A stretch of 64,000 nt of DNA from Paenibacillus pinihumi DSM 23905 = JCM 16419 (lineage in GTDB: Bacteria > Bacillota > Bacilli > Paenibacillales > Paenibacillaceae), in NCBI RefSeq assembly GCF_000422505.1, contig NZ_KE383867.1:299843-363842 (forward strand). The letters are read 5' to 3'. The stretch's first letter is position 1; every line of letters starts with the position of its first letter. Under the pieces are notes generated by a model. It was given only the letters and a program-made list of their open reading frames with translations, was not told where the DNA came from and made no database searches. Below, in pieces: positions 35,481 to 45,549 of the stretch. The translations under genes and the position numbers were made by a program.

Positions 35481-36203
35481 TTGAACCAAAATTATTTGAT
35501 CGCCATTGTGGACGACGACGAGCATATACGTAATCTAGTGGAAGCTTACTTAAAGAAAGAGAACTATCGCACTATTGGTCTGGAGACAGCAGAAGAGGCA
35601 TGGACACTATGGAAGAACAACCCTCCTGATATGTGGGTGCTGGACATCATGCTGCCCGGCATGGACGGGTATGAGTTTTGCAGACGCATCCGCAATGAAG
35701 CGGAAGTTCCGATTATTATGATATCTGCCAGAGATAATGAAGTGGATAAAATACTCGGCCTTGAGCTTGGCAGCGATGACTATTTGGTGAAACCGTTTAG
35801 TCCCAGGGAGCTGGTAGCCAGAATCAAGCGGCAGCTTCATAAGTGGTACCGATTTAATCAGGCTGACGAAATGTCCGCCCTGCAATCCGAGTCTGTGTCA
35901 AAGCTTGAGGTAGGTCCCCTTCATTTGATCAGGGAAGAACGCCGTGTCTTTTGGGCAGGGGAAGAGGTTGAGGTGACCAATAAGGAGTTTTTGCTCTTAA
36001 AAGTGCTTGCGGAGCATCCAAACCGGGCTTTTGCCAGAGATGAGCTGTTGACGTATGTATGGGGAGATGATTATTTCGGCAGTGACCGTGCGGTTGATCA
36101 TCTGATCAAGCGAATCCGCAAAAAGATGGACGAGCTTCCCGTTGAAGCAGTATGGGGACACGGTTACCGGCTGCGCGTGGAAGAAGGGGGGCAGGCAGTA
36201 TGA
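35481..36203 (+). CDS. OmpR/PhoB-family response regulator
   Basis: A 240-aa protein. The receiver domain has the acidic pair DDDE (about 11-14), phospho-Asp in VLDIMLPGMDGYEF (about 55), Ser/Thr in ISARDNE and Lys in YLVKPFSPRE. The winged-helix DNA-binding domain has NKEFLLLKVLAEHPNRAFARDELLTYVWG and RAVDHLIKRIRKKM. The start is TTG 35481, nine bases after GGGAGG. Its stop codon overlaps the kinase start (ATGA, 36200-36203), so the pair is co-translated. Confidence 0.94.
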   Translation: MNQNYLIAIVDDDEHIRNLVEAYLKKENYRTIGLETAEEAWTLWKNNPPDMWVLDIMLPGMDGYEFCRRIRNEAEVPIIMISARDNEVDKILGLELGSDDYLVKPFSPRELVARIKRQLHKWYRFNQADEMSALQSESVSKLEVGPLHLIREERRVFWAGEEVEVTNKEFLLLKVLAEHPNRAFARDELLTYVWGDDYFGSDRAVDHLIKRIRKKMDELPVEAVWGHGYRLRVEEGGQAV

Positions 36204-37648
36204 AGTTGACCCACCAAATTAATCTTGCTTTTGGTCTGGCGTTTATTGTTGTCCTGTCCATCATTGGGCTTGTCATTCACTATGTGCTGCTGGATCATTT
36301 TATTGGGGCCGAGAAGAATGAGCTTCGCGCGATCAGCAGTGCCATGGCACAAAAGCTGGATAAATATGACCTGGCAAGCGGAGTGGGCAATCTGGACCCG
36401 TTTCAGATTACAACCGCGGCGATTGCCCCTCTGGAGTCCGGTGTTGAAGCTTTTATTACAGATGAGAACGGAAAAATTGTTCAACGGATGCAGCCGTTGC
36501 TTTCGCGTGCTGCTAGTTTAAGAAGTGAAGATGGACTAGAAATGTCGAAGGTCACAACGGTTGCACAGGGACAAAACATGAATAAGGAAGGCATTTTTGC
36601 AAATCTTGGCGGACAATTTAAATATATCACTGAGGTTCAGGCCTTGCCCCAAGGGAATTTGACACTTGTGAGCCCCATGAACAAAATTCAGGAAATTGAA
36701 CAGGCTTTATTAAAAAAGATGCTGATCGTATTGCTTGCTGGCGGACTGGCTATGTTTTTACTCAGCTTATTTATAACGAAGAGGCTCATTAAACCGCTGA
36801 TGGAGCTTAGGGCAGAACTGCGCAAGGTAAAGGAGCGCCGTTTTTCCGAGGTACAGCTTGTGAAGTCGGGTGGAGAGCTGGGTACTGTAGCCCAGACTGT
36901 TCATGAGATGGCGGGCGAATTGAACCGGTTTAACCAGGTACAAAAACATTTTTTCCAAAACGCATCCCATGAGCTAAAGACGCCCCTGATGTCTATCTCC
37001 GGCTACGCGGAGGGTATACGTGACGGTGTATTTGAAGGGGAACAGGTAGACAAGGGCTTGAACATTATAATGAGTGAAAGTACCCGCCTGAAAAAGCTGG
37101 TCACCGAAATGACGCTGCTGGCGAAGCTGGATAGTGAGGAGAACATCTTTCAGCGGTCGGAAATCCGCGTCCATGAATTGCTGACGGAAGCAATTGAGCG
37201 TATTAATCCGCTTGTGGTGCAAAAAGGGCTGGAAGTCGAGTTGAACTGCCGGGATGAGGAGCAATTGGTTCTCTATGCAGACCGGGATAAACTGCTGCAG
37301 GCGCTGCTGAATGTGGCTGCAAACGCGACACGCTACGCTGTCAGGAAAATTACAATAGGGGTCTCCCTGCAAAGAGGGCAGATTGAGATTACAGTTGCAG
37401 ATGACGGACCGGGGATTTCCGAGTCACTGCTGCCTTATTTGTTCCACCGCTTTGTAAAAGGGAAGGACGGAGAGTCCGGCCTCGGACTGGCGATCTCCAG
37501 AGCCATTGTTGAGCGCTGCGGCGGCTCCATATCGGCAGGGAACCGGGAAGAGGGCGGGGCGGAGCTACGCTTGAACTTTCCTGTAAGTCTGATGCATCAG
37601 GGAAAGTCTATTAAATACGGCAAGCTGTCCAAGTCCGTTCATCTTTGA
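36200..37648 (+). CDS. Sensor histidine kinase, partner of the upstream regulator
   Basis: A 482-aa membrane kinase. Helix 1 (about 7-30), an extracytoplasmic domain (about 31-175), helix 2 (VLLAGGLAMFLLSLFIT), HAMP, HisKA with NASHELKTPLMSISGYAEGI, and a catalytic domain with NAANATRYA, DDGPGI and GESGLGLAIS. ATG 36200 is used; a longer frame upstream overlaps the regulator and is not needed. The signal is unknown. The PhoR/ResE-like layout is common in Bacillales. Confidence 0.94.
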   Translation: MKLTHQINLAFGLAFIVVLSIIGLVIHYVLLDHFIGAEKNELRAISSAMAQKLDKYDLASGVGNLDPFQITTAAIAPLESGVEAFITDENGKIVQRMQPLLSRAASLRSEDGLEMSKVTTVAQGQNMNKEGIFANLGGQFKYITEVQALPQGNLTLVSPMNKIQEIEQALLKKMLIVLLAGGLAMFLLSLFITKRLIKPLMELRAELRKVKERRFSEVQLVKSGGELGTVAQTVHEMAGELNRFNQVQKHFFQNASHELKTPLMSISGYAEGIRDGVFEGEQVDKGLNIIMSESTRLKKLVTEMTLLAKLDSEENIFQRSEIRVHELLTEAIERINPLVVQKGLEVELNCRDEEQLVLYADRDKLLQALLNVAANATRYAVRKITIGVSLQRGQIEITVADDGPGISESLLPYLFHRFVKGKDGESGLGLAISRAIVERCGGSISAGNREEGGAELRLNFPVSLMHQGKSIKYGKLSKSVHL

Positions 37649-37789
37649 ATTTGCGGGCTGGTGTACGGCCAGGCAAGCCTGCCGCAAAGCCAGGTCTGAA
37701 GCTCGTCAATCTAGTCCGCATAATTGTCCAAGTTCCCACATAGACATGGTATCAGCCTGTTAAAACCATGTGCAAAAGGGGATGATTTC

Positions 37790-38965
37790 ATGCGTCGCAT
37801 CAAATGGATCGCAGCCGTAATCGTAAGTGTAACGGTGCTGCTTGCCGGTTGCGGAACGAAAGATGCCGAGTCGGTAGTTAAAGATTTAGGGAAAGTCGTA
37901 AGTGATATGGAAAGCTATAAAGGCACGGGAACAATGACCTTGCTGACCGGACAGCAGCCCCTGGAGTATCAAGTTGAAGTTTGGTATCAGAAGCCGGACT
38001 TTTACCGTATTGCATTGAAAAATAAAGAAAAAGACATCTCGCAAATTGTCCTGCGCAACGATGACGGTGTATTTGTACTGACACCTCATCTGAACAAGAG
38101 CTTCCGCTTCCAGAGCGACTGGCCGAAAAATCAGGGACAGGTCTATCTGTACCAGACCCTTGTAGAGAGCATCAAGCTTGACAACTCCAGACAATTCACA
38201 ACAGAGAATGAAGCCTACGTATTTGATGTCATGGCTAATTATCAGAACGGATCATTAGCACGTCAGAAAATATGGCTGAACAAAAAGGACTACCGTCCTG
38301 ATCATGTTCAGGTCAGTGATGCCAACGGCACTGTAGTTGTAGAGGTGAAGTTCGATTCCTTCGAGTTTGGTCCGGCATTCGAGAAGGACGCCTTCGACAT
38401 GGCGAAAAACATGGAGGCTGCAACCAAGGAATATCAGGAGGGCAAAGGCGAGAAGGGCCAGACTGCGCTTGAGCCGGAGGTTGAAGGAACTCAGCCTTCC
38501 GAAGGCCATTCAGAAGGAGCGATTACTCCGTATGAAGTGGAGGGTGCTCCACAGAACGGGGAGGAGACCGGTCAGACAGACGAGACCGGAGCCGAGCCGA
38601 CGGCTGGTCAGCCCACTTCCGGAACTACCGGAGAGCTGTCGCTGATGGAGCCGACCTATTTGCCTGAGGGGGTAGCCCTGAAGGATATGGATGAGATTGT
38701 CTATGGCGGAAATCAAGGATTTTTGATCCGATATAGCGGTACGTATGATTATACGCTTATACAGACACAACCAAAGGATAAAGCGGCTGCAATGGTGCCG
38801 AGTACAACCTTGGATCTGGGCTTCACGGTGGGCTTTGTCACCGGCGAGGAGCAGCGTACGCTGACCTGGATTTCGGAGGGTGCAGAGTATCGTCTCACCA
38901 GTGCCAACCTGCCGGAAACCGAGATGATCAAGGTCGCTCAATCCGTGCAGCTGATGGAGAAATAA
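37790..38965 (+). CDS. ydcC: YdcC-like lipoprotein (LolA-like fold plus DUF4367-like domain)
   Basis: A 391-aa lipoprotein (VTVLLAGCG lipobox, Cys about 23). The N-terminal half (DMESYKGTGTMTLLTGQQPLEYQVEVWYQKPDFYRI) is an outer-membrane-lipoprotein-carrier-like beta fold, as in B. subtilis YdcC, a mother-cell sporulation protein. An acidic Gly/Glu/Thr linker (about 225-290) leads to a second domain resembling DUF4367. Start ATG 37790 follows AAAAGGGGATG. It precedes alr as in B. subtilis, which supports orthology. Confidence 0.85.
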   Translation: MRRIKWIAAVIVSVTVLLAGCGTKDAESVVKDLGKVVSDMESYKGTGTMTLLTGQQPLEYQVEVWYQKPDFYRIALKNKEKDISQIVLRNDDGVFVLTPHLNKSFRFQSDWPKNQGQVYLYQTLVESIKLDNSRQFTTENEAYVFDVMANYQNGSLARQKIWLNKKDYRPDHVQVSDANGTVVVEVKFDSFEFGPAFEKDAFDMAKNMEAATKEYQEGKGEKGQTALEPEVEGTQPSEGHSEGAITPYEVEGAPQNGEETGQTDETGAEPTAGQPTSGTTGELSLMEPTYLPEGVALKDMDEIVYGGNQGFLIRYSGTYDYTLIQTQPKDKAAAMVPSTTLDLGFTVGFVTGEEQRTLTWISEGAEYRLTSANLPETEMIKVAQSVQLMEK

Positions 38966-39120
38966 AACCAATTAGAGTCTGCTGCAGACCAGGTGGAAGT
39001 AAAATCCTTTTCCACCAATACGTACCGGAACATTCCTCTCCCTCCTTCATTGACAGTCCTTGTCGAACCGTATAACATAAAGTCTACATGGGTTTGTCGG
39101 AAGAGAAGGTGAAGACATTG

Positions 39121-40299
39121 ATGAATTACTATCGGCCAACCCGGGCGGAAATTTCCCTGGATGCGCTGGCCAGCAATTTGGCCGCGTTCCGGAATGCTAT
39201 TCCAGCAGGAACACGCCTGATGGCGTCTGTGAAAGCGAACGCTTACGGGCACGGTGCAGTGGAAATTTCCAAGGAAGCCGTACGGTGCGGCATCGATTAT
39301 TTGGGCGTTGCTTTTTTAGATGAGGCTGTATGTCTGCGGCAGGCGGGCATTACAGCCCCGATTCTTGTACTGGGCTATGTTGCAGCGGATACGGTCGGGC
39401 TGGCCCGGGAGCTGGATATTACAATTACCCTGTTCCGTCAGGATGTGTTGGAGGCTGCCGCTGTGTTGCCCCCCTCCGGAAAGCGGCTCAAGGTGCATTT
39501 GAAAATCGATACGGGAATGGGACGTCTCGGACTCATGCCGCATGAATCGTGGCAGTCTTTTTTGGAGCAGGCAATGACTGCTCCAGGAATTGAAGTTGAA
39601 GGCGTATATACCCATTTTGCAAGCGCGGATGAAGCCGATAAAACTTACACAGCCTTGCAGCATGAGCGTTTCTCACAGGTTATCGGGTACATTGAAGAAC
39701 GCGGATGGGATATTCCGATCAAACATGCAGGCAACAGTGCCACTGGCATTGAACTTCCGGAATGGACTGGCGGAATGCTTCGCCTTGGTATTGGCATGTA
39801 TGGGCTGTATCCATCCGATGAGGTGAATCAACAGCGGATTTTGCTGGAACCTGTGATGACACTGAAGACAGAGATTGTCATGGTGAAGCAGGTTCCTCCG
39901 GGCTGGGGAATCAGCTATGGAACAGTGTATGTAGCGGATGCTGAAGAAAGAATCGGCACGCTGCCGATTGGATATGCAGACGGATACTCCCGGATGCTGA
40001 CCGGCAAGGCCGAGGTGCTGCTGCGCGGACGCCGGGTTCCTGTCCGGGGAAGGATCTGCATGGATCAATGCATGATTTCTTTGGATAACGCTGCAGGTGC
40101 AGATCAGCTTCCGGTTCAGGAAGGGGAGGAGATTGTGCTATATGGACGGCAGGGGGATGAGCAAATTCCTGTTGAGGAAATTGCTGCTCTGCTTGGCACG
40201 GTCAACTATGAGATTACCTGTATGCTGGCTGCACGCGTAGCTCGCGTATATACCCGCGGAGGGCAGAATTTGTCTGTAAGCAATTGCTCTCTTATGTAG
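39121..40299 (+). CDS. alr: Alanine racemase
   Basis: A 392-aa PLP enzyme converting L-Ala to D-Ala for peptidoglycan. PLP Lys is in SVKANAYGHG, catalytic Tyr in GWGISYGTVY, and the conserved GRICMDQCMI block and the C-terminal ARVARVY follow. ATG 39121 is eight bases after AAGGTGA; an upstream in-frame ATG at 39088 lacks a site. It sits between ydcC and the ndoAI-ndoA toxin module, the standard Bacillales order. Confidence 0.96.
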   Translation: MNYYRPTRAEISLDALASNLAAFRNAIPAGTRLMASVKANAYGHGAVEISKEAVRCGIDYLGVAFLDEAVCLRQAGITAPILVLGYVAADTVGLARELDITITLFRQDVLEAAAVLPPSGKRLKVHLKIDTGMGRLGLMPHESWQSFLEQAMTAPGIEVEGVYTHFASADEADKTYTALQHERFSQVIGYIEERGWDIPIKHAGNSATGIELPEWTGGMLRLGIGMYGLYPSDEVNQQRILLEPVMTLKTEIVMVKQVPPGWGISYGTVYVADAEERIGTLPIGYADGYSRMLTGKAEVLLRGRRVPVRGRICMDQCMISLDNAAGADQLPVQEGEEIVLYGRQGDEQIPVEEIAALLGTVNYEITCMLAARVARVYTRGGQNLSVSNCSLM

Positions 40300-40541
40300 T
40301 TGGTCTCATTTACCAGATATTTTTTTGTCGTTTGGAAAAGGATTTTTGGGATGAAGCACGAACTATTTAGATCAGGGTGAGTTAGATACTTGCCTAATGG
40401 GTACAATCAAGCTTCATTATAAGTACAACATAAATGCTATAAGCTGTGCATAGATATGTTCAAAGTATAAGAAAGCATAAGTTTCGGCACATGATGAAGC
40501 TTATCTTTCTTCGCAAAATGCTGCTGCCATGCCAAGGGAAG

Positions 40542-40570
40542 CTGGCAGCCGTTGACGTCAGGTGTATAAT
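40542..40570 (+). promoter_or_regulatory. Promoter of ndoAI-ndoA
   Basis: CTGGCA (40542-40547) and TATAAT (40565-40570) with 17-base spacing, about 63 bp before the antitoxin start. The upstream 40300-40540 stretch has no gene. Confidence 0.5.
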
Positions 40571-40633
40571 TCGGTTCATTTAGCGAAATACTGGGAATAG
40601 GTTTTTCGGAAATGTTTTTGGAGGTGCGAGTTG

Positions 40634-40915
40634 GTGGCCAATATGCAGAACACCAAAAGAATCATGATTAGCTTGCCGGATCACTTGCTTCAGGAAGTGG
40701 ACGGAATTGTGGCAAGAGAAAATTCGAATCGAAGCGAGTTTATCCGGCAGGCCATGAGGCTGTATTTGATTGAGCGAAAAAAGCGGCAGATCAGGGAATC
40801 GATGCAGCGGGGTTATCTGGAAATGGCGAAAATCAACTTGAATATGGCCTCGGAAGCCTTTCAAGCGGAGGAAGATGCCGACAGTACGCTCGGCCGTCTT
40901 GTAAGCGGGGTGTAG
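40634..40915 (+). CDS. ndoAI: Antitoxin EndoAI (ribbon-helix-helix)
   Basis: A 93-aa protein. The N-terminal ribbon-helix-helix KRIMISLPDHLLQEVDGIVARENSNRSEFIRQAM binds DNA; the C-terminal helix (RGYLEMAKINLNMASEAF) matches the toxin-binding part of B. subtilis EndoAI. It neutralises the MazF-type RNase encoded immediately downstream and probably autorepresses. The start is GTG 40634, seven bases after GGAGGTG (TTG 40631 is possible). Confidence 0.93.
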   Translation: MANMQNTKRIMISLPDHLLQEVDGIVARENSNRSEFIRQAMRLYLIERKKRQIRESMQRGYLEMAKINLNMASEAFQAEEDADSTLGRLVSGV

Positions 40916-40918
40916 AGC

Positions 40919-41269
40919 TTGATCGTAAAACGAGGCGATGTGTTCTTTGCTGATTTGTCACCGGTGGTCGGCTCCGAGCAAGGAGGAGTACGTCCTGTTC
41001 TGGTCATTCAAAATGATATCGGCAACCGGTTCAGTCCCACTGTCATTGTAGCAGCCATCACGGCGCAGATTCAGAAGGCCAAACTTCCGACGCATGTCGA
41101 GATAGATGCAGCCACACATGAATTTGACCGTGACTCGGTCATATTGCTGGAACAGATCAGGACAATTGATAAGCAGAGATTAACGGATAAAATTACGCAT
41201 CTGGATGACGAAACGATGCGCAAGGTTGACGAAGCGCTGCAAATTAGCGTGGGGCTTATCGATTTTTAA
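40919..41269 (+). CDS. ndoA: Endoribonuclease EndoA (MazF family toxin)
   Basis: A 116-aa MazF-type mRNA interferase very like B. subtilis EndoA, which cuts at UACAU. It starts [32 protein letters not shown] and includes the active-site RPVLVIQND and [17 protein letters not shown] blocks. The start is TTG 40919, 3 bp after the antitoxin stop, so translation is coupled. In Bacillales this is a housekeeping toxin-antitoxin pair. Confidence 0.96.
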   Translation: MIVKRGDVFFADLSPVVGSEQGGVRPVLVIQNDIGNRFSPTVIVAAITAQIQKAKLPTHVEIDAATHEFDRDSVILLEQIRTIDKQRLTDKITHLDDETMRKVDEALQISVGLIDF

Positions 41270-41332
41270 GACGCTGCCGGTGAGCAAAGCAGCAAAACCC
41301 AGATTCCCGTTATATGGCGCTTCATGTTTAAG

Positions 41333-41376
41333 AAGCCGTAGCATTCACGAATTTTCGTGAGTGCTGCGGCTTTTTT
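41333..41376 (+). terminator. Intrinsic terminator of the ndoA operon
   Basis: AAGCCGTAGCATTCACGAA pairs with TTCGTGAGTGCTGCGGCTT, followed by a T-run. Confidence 0.9.
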
Positions 41377-41463
41377 GTATTTCAATCGTCCAGCTCCCAT
41401 CATCATTGCCTTGTCGTCCTTTATTACCCATCAGCACGGGGAGGACAAACATTGATCTGCTGG

Positions 41464-41492
41464 TTGACAAGGAAAAATTCCTGCTTTATAAT
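41464..41492 (+). promoter_or_regulatory. Consensus sigma-A promoter of the ABC-2/TetR operon
   Basis: TTGACA (41464-41469), 17 bases, TATAAT (41487-41492): a perfect match to consensus, implying strong transcription unless repressed. Confidence 0.85.
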
Positions 41493-41503
41493 CCAAACAT
41501 ACG

Positions 41504-41549
41504 TTTTAAACATTTGTTTAAAATAATTGTTTTAAATGGTTGTTTGCAT
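41504..41549 (+). promoter_or_regulatory. Tandem operator, probably for the TetR protein encoded downstream
   Basis: TTTTAAACA-TT-TGTTTAAAA (41504-41523) is a perfect 9-bp inverted repeat. A degenerate copy with the same geometry, TTTTAAATG-GT-TGTTTGCAT (41530-41549), starts 26 bp later. Both follow the promoter directly, where bound repressor would block RNA polymerase. Confidence 0.6.
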
Positions 41550-41586
41550 AAACAGCCGGCAGATAAAAAAATAGGAGTGAGAATTT

Positions 41587-42750
41587 ATGAAGAATGCTTT
41601 ACAGGCATTTCTCAAAAGACCAACAACAATTGTAGGTATGGTCACCGCCATTATGTTTCAGCTCATTTTCTCGGTCATTTGGATGACGGGATACAGTGGA
41701 GTATCGGAAAGAATCGACCGGCTCCACGTCAGTATCCTGAATGAGGATAAAGGGGAGACAGGCGCAGTAATTGCCGGCCAGCTGGCCGAAATTTTGCCTG
41801 TGCAGATAACGAAGACGAGCACGCTTGAGGAAGCACAGCAGCTCCTTGATGAGCGCAAGCTGCAGATGATTATCCGGATTCCAGCCGAGTTCAGTGCCGG
41901 CTTGTCAGCTTCCGGGGAAGCGGCCAAACTGGATTATTTTATTAATGAATCGAACCCTTCCATGATCAAGAGTGTGATGACCACGATTTCCTCACAGGTG
42001 ACGGCAGCAGTTAACAAGCAGGCGATTGCCAACGGATCGAAGGCGTTGCTCAGCAGTCTTCATCTGCCGGAGCAAACTGTGAACGGCGCCTCCGATACAC
42101 TCTCGGAGAGAGTCGCTGCAAACGTTACGATTACGAATCCGGTAGAGGGCACCAATAGCCAGATGGTTCCGATGATGATGGTATTGGCTTCCTATGTCGG
42201 GGCAATGATTATGGCGATGAATTTTGAGCAGTCGGCGATGGCAATTAGTGCCCATACGGGGAAATGGAGAAGGTTTGCTGTTCGCAGTCTGCTTAATGTC
42301 ATAGCGGCTGTGGTGGTATCCCTTGTGGGCTCTTCGCTGGTTTATGCGCTTGGCGGCCAGATGGTAAAGGGGTTTTTGGCCGTGTGGGGCTTGCAGTTCA
42401 GCGTAGTATTGACCTTTATGTTTGTGTCGCAGTTCTTCATCTTGCTCCTGGGCATGGCAGGAATGCTGCTGAATATTATCGTTCTGTCTGTACAGCTTGT
42501 TACATCAGGGGCTATGATTCCGCGGCAGCTTCTCCCTGACTTTTATATCGGTCTGGGCAAGCTGCTGCCTGCCACTTATTCTGTAGAAGGTTACATGGAT
42601 CTGCTGTTTGGCGGTACCGGGGCAGGACGGGCTGTAGGAATGCTTGGTGTCATTCTGGTAATTGCGCTGCTGCTCAGCTTTGGTGCGGTTGCGCTTCGCC
42701 GCGACAAGAGAGTTGATGTTCCCGGACACGGGACTGTCGCAACAAATTAA
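41587..42750 (+). CDS. ABC-2/YhgE-type membrane protein
   Basis: A 387-aa protein. One helix near the N-terminus (VGMVTAIMFQLIFSVIWMTG), a large extracytoplasmic domain (about 40-195; LDYFINESNPSMIKSVM), then about five C-terminal helices with YVGAMIMAMNFEQSA and MLLNIIVLSVQLVTSGAMIPRQLLP. This layout is that of YhgE/Pip-type and ABC-2 permease-like proteins, some linked to export of toxic compounds. No ATPase gene is adjacent. Repression by the TetR protein downstream is likely. ATG 41587 follows AGGAGTGAG. Confidence 0.85.
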   Translation: MKNALQAFLKRPTTIVGMVTAIMFQLIFSVIWMTGYSGVSERIDRLHVSILNEDKGETGAVIAGQLAEILPVQITKTSTLEEAQQLLDERKLQMIIRIPAEFSAGLSASGEAAKLDYFINESNPSMIKSVMTTISSQVTAAVNKQAIANGSKALLSSLHLPEQTVNGASDTLSERVAANVTITNPVEGTNSQMVPMMMVLASYVGAMIMAMNFEQSAMAISAHTGKWRRFAVRSLLNVIAAVVVSLVGSSLVYALGGQMVKGFLAVWGLQFSVVLTFMFVSQFFILLLGMAGMLLNIIVLSVQLVTSGAMIPRQLLPDFYIGLGKLLPATYSVEGYMDLLFGGTGAGRAVGMLGVILVIALLLSFGAVALRRDKRVDVPGHGTVATN

Positions 42751-42842
42751 TCCCTTGCTTTATGGGTGCAACAACTTCATAATTTATAGAGACCATGATG
42801 AAGTTTTCATTTCCTTTCAGGGATTGAGAAAGGAGGCTGCCA

Positions 42843-43436
42843 ATGCGTAACGATGAACCCGATATCAAATTGCGGATTTTGCAGTCTGCCAAGAAGCTGT
42901 TTGCGATGCAAGGTTTTGAAGGGACGACAGTACGTCAAATTTGCGAGGATGCGGGCGCTAATATTGCGATGGTATCTTATCATTTTGGAGGCAAGGAAAA
43001 AGTATTCAATGCCTTGTTCGAGAACTTCATATCCAAGGAAAGACGTGAGCGCGTTGAAGCTGTCAAACAGGATCCTGTAGCTGCGTTAAAAGTACTCATT
43101 GAGGAAGTCACAACGTTCAGGATGGCCGAGCCTGAGCTGATTCGGATATTACGCCAGGAAATGATGATTGATTCTCCGCGGAGCGAGGTTATCCGGACCA
43201 ATATGTTTCCGACATGGGAGCTTCTCAAGCGCCTGCTGGAAGATGGCAGGGGCCGGGGATTATTCCGCTTTAATTCCGGCGATTTGGCGCTGATGTCGGT
43301 TTTGGGCGTCCTGTTGTTTGGTACCAAGCATTCAGAGTTCAAATCCTTGATGACGGAAGGGCCTCATTCCAAAGAGGCGATTATTGAACATGCAACAGAC
43401 TTCATTCTTGGCGGATTGAATTATCGCGGGCAATAG
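42843..43436 (+). CDS. TetR/AcrR-family regulator
   Basis: A 197-aa protein. The N-terminal helix-turn-helix region is ILQSAKKLFAMQGFEGTTVRQICEDAGANIAMVSYHFGGKEKVF, the classical TetR pattern; the helical C-terminal domain binds the inducer. GAAAGGAGG precedes ATG 42843. It lies 92 bp after the ABC-2 gene in the same operon, so autorepression through the 41504-41549 sites is the simplest model. Confidence 0.93.
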   Translation: MRNDEPDIKLRILQSAKKLFAMQGFEGTTVRQICEDAGANIAMVSYHFGGKEKVFNALFENFISKERRERVEAVKQDPVAALKVLIEEVTTFRMAEPELIRILRQEMMIDSPRSEVIRTNMFPTWELLKRLLEDGRGRGLFRFNSGDLALMSVLGVLLFGTKHSEFKSLMTEGPHSKEAIIEHATDFILGGLNYRGQ

Positions 43437-43479
43437 GTCGACGAGCAGCCTTTGAATCCGGAACAAGGAGGGTTGCACA

Positions 43480-43599
43480 ATGGATGTACCTACAGGTGTG
43501 TGGGTCGCTGCCGGCATCATTACCGTTTTTATAATCTGGGTGACGATATGGGCAACGAACAAGGCGTACTCCAAGAAGTGGGAGGACGCTGACGAATAA
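43480..43599 (+). CDS. Single-helix small membrane protein
   Basis: A 39-aa protein, MDVPTGVWVAAGIITVFIIW onward, with one membrane helix and a charged cytoplasmic tail (YSKKWEDADE). AAGGAGGG precedes ATG 43480. It is 43 bp after the tetR gene and before a strong terminator, so it probably ends that operon. It could be an accessory of the ABC-2-type protein; no family recognised. Confidence 0.65.
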   Translation: MDVPTGVWVAAGIITVFIIWVTIWATNKAYSKKWEDADE

Positions 43600-43607
43600 T
43601 TTAAAAG

Positions 43608-43655
43608 ACAAAGCCGGTACCGCTCGCTCAAGAGTGGTTCCGGCTTTGTTTTTTT
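43608..43655 (+). terminator. Intrinsic terminator
   Basis: ACAAAGCCGG (43608-43617) pairs with CCGGCTTTGT (43640-43649), with further ACC/GGT inside, then seven Ts. It separates the tetR operon from the convergent glpK. Confidence 0.9.
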
Positions 43656-43676
43656 GAAACTGTCTTTTATTGAATT

Positions 43677-45236
<1,560 letters not shown>

Positions 45237-45388
45237 TCAGATCAATAAATAAAGGTGTTGCTTTATTATAGAATATACCATGATGATTGGCGTTAGAAAC
45301 CGTAAGGGCAGCTTCTTTTTTTGAAAGTGAGGGCAGGGAATTGTCTATTTCCTTTACACATAAATAAAACCATCATTAGAAATTTTTG

Positions 45389-45417
45389 TAGACAAATGAC
45401 AGGAAAGCTGATATTAT
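45389..45417 (+). promoter_or_regulatory. Promoter upstream of the Tad-like operon
   Basis: TAGACA (45389-45394) and TATTAT (45412-45417) with 17-base spacing; start near 45424. Confidence 0.5.
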
Positions 45418-45456
45418 AACACCATCTAAATATAGTTCTATAAGCAACCGCTATGC

Positions 45457-45500
45457 GAAGAACGCATGCAAGGGTATCCACCCTCGCTGCGTTCTTTTTT
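45457..45500 (+). terminator. Leader terminator/attenuator before the Tad-like operon
   Basis: GAAGAACGCA (45457-45466) pairs with TGCGTTCTT (45488-45496), with a second AGGG/CCCT hairpin inside, then a run of Ts. It lies between the promoter and the first gene, with no ORF before it, so it ends an RNA of about 75 bases unless read through. Confidence 0.65.
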
Positions 45501-45549
45501 GCGTTTTTTAGCGTTTGGAGACAGGTTGGCTTATTGCAAAGGAGGCGTA

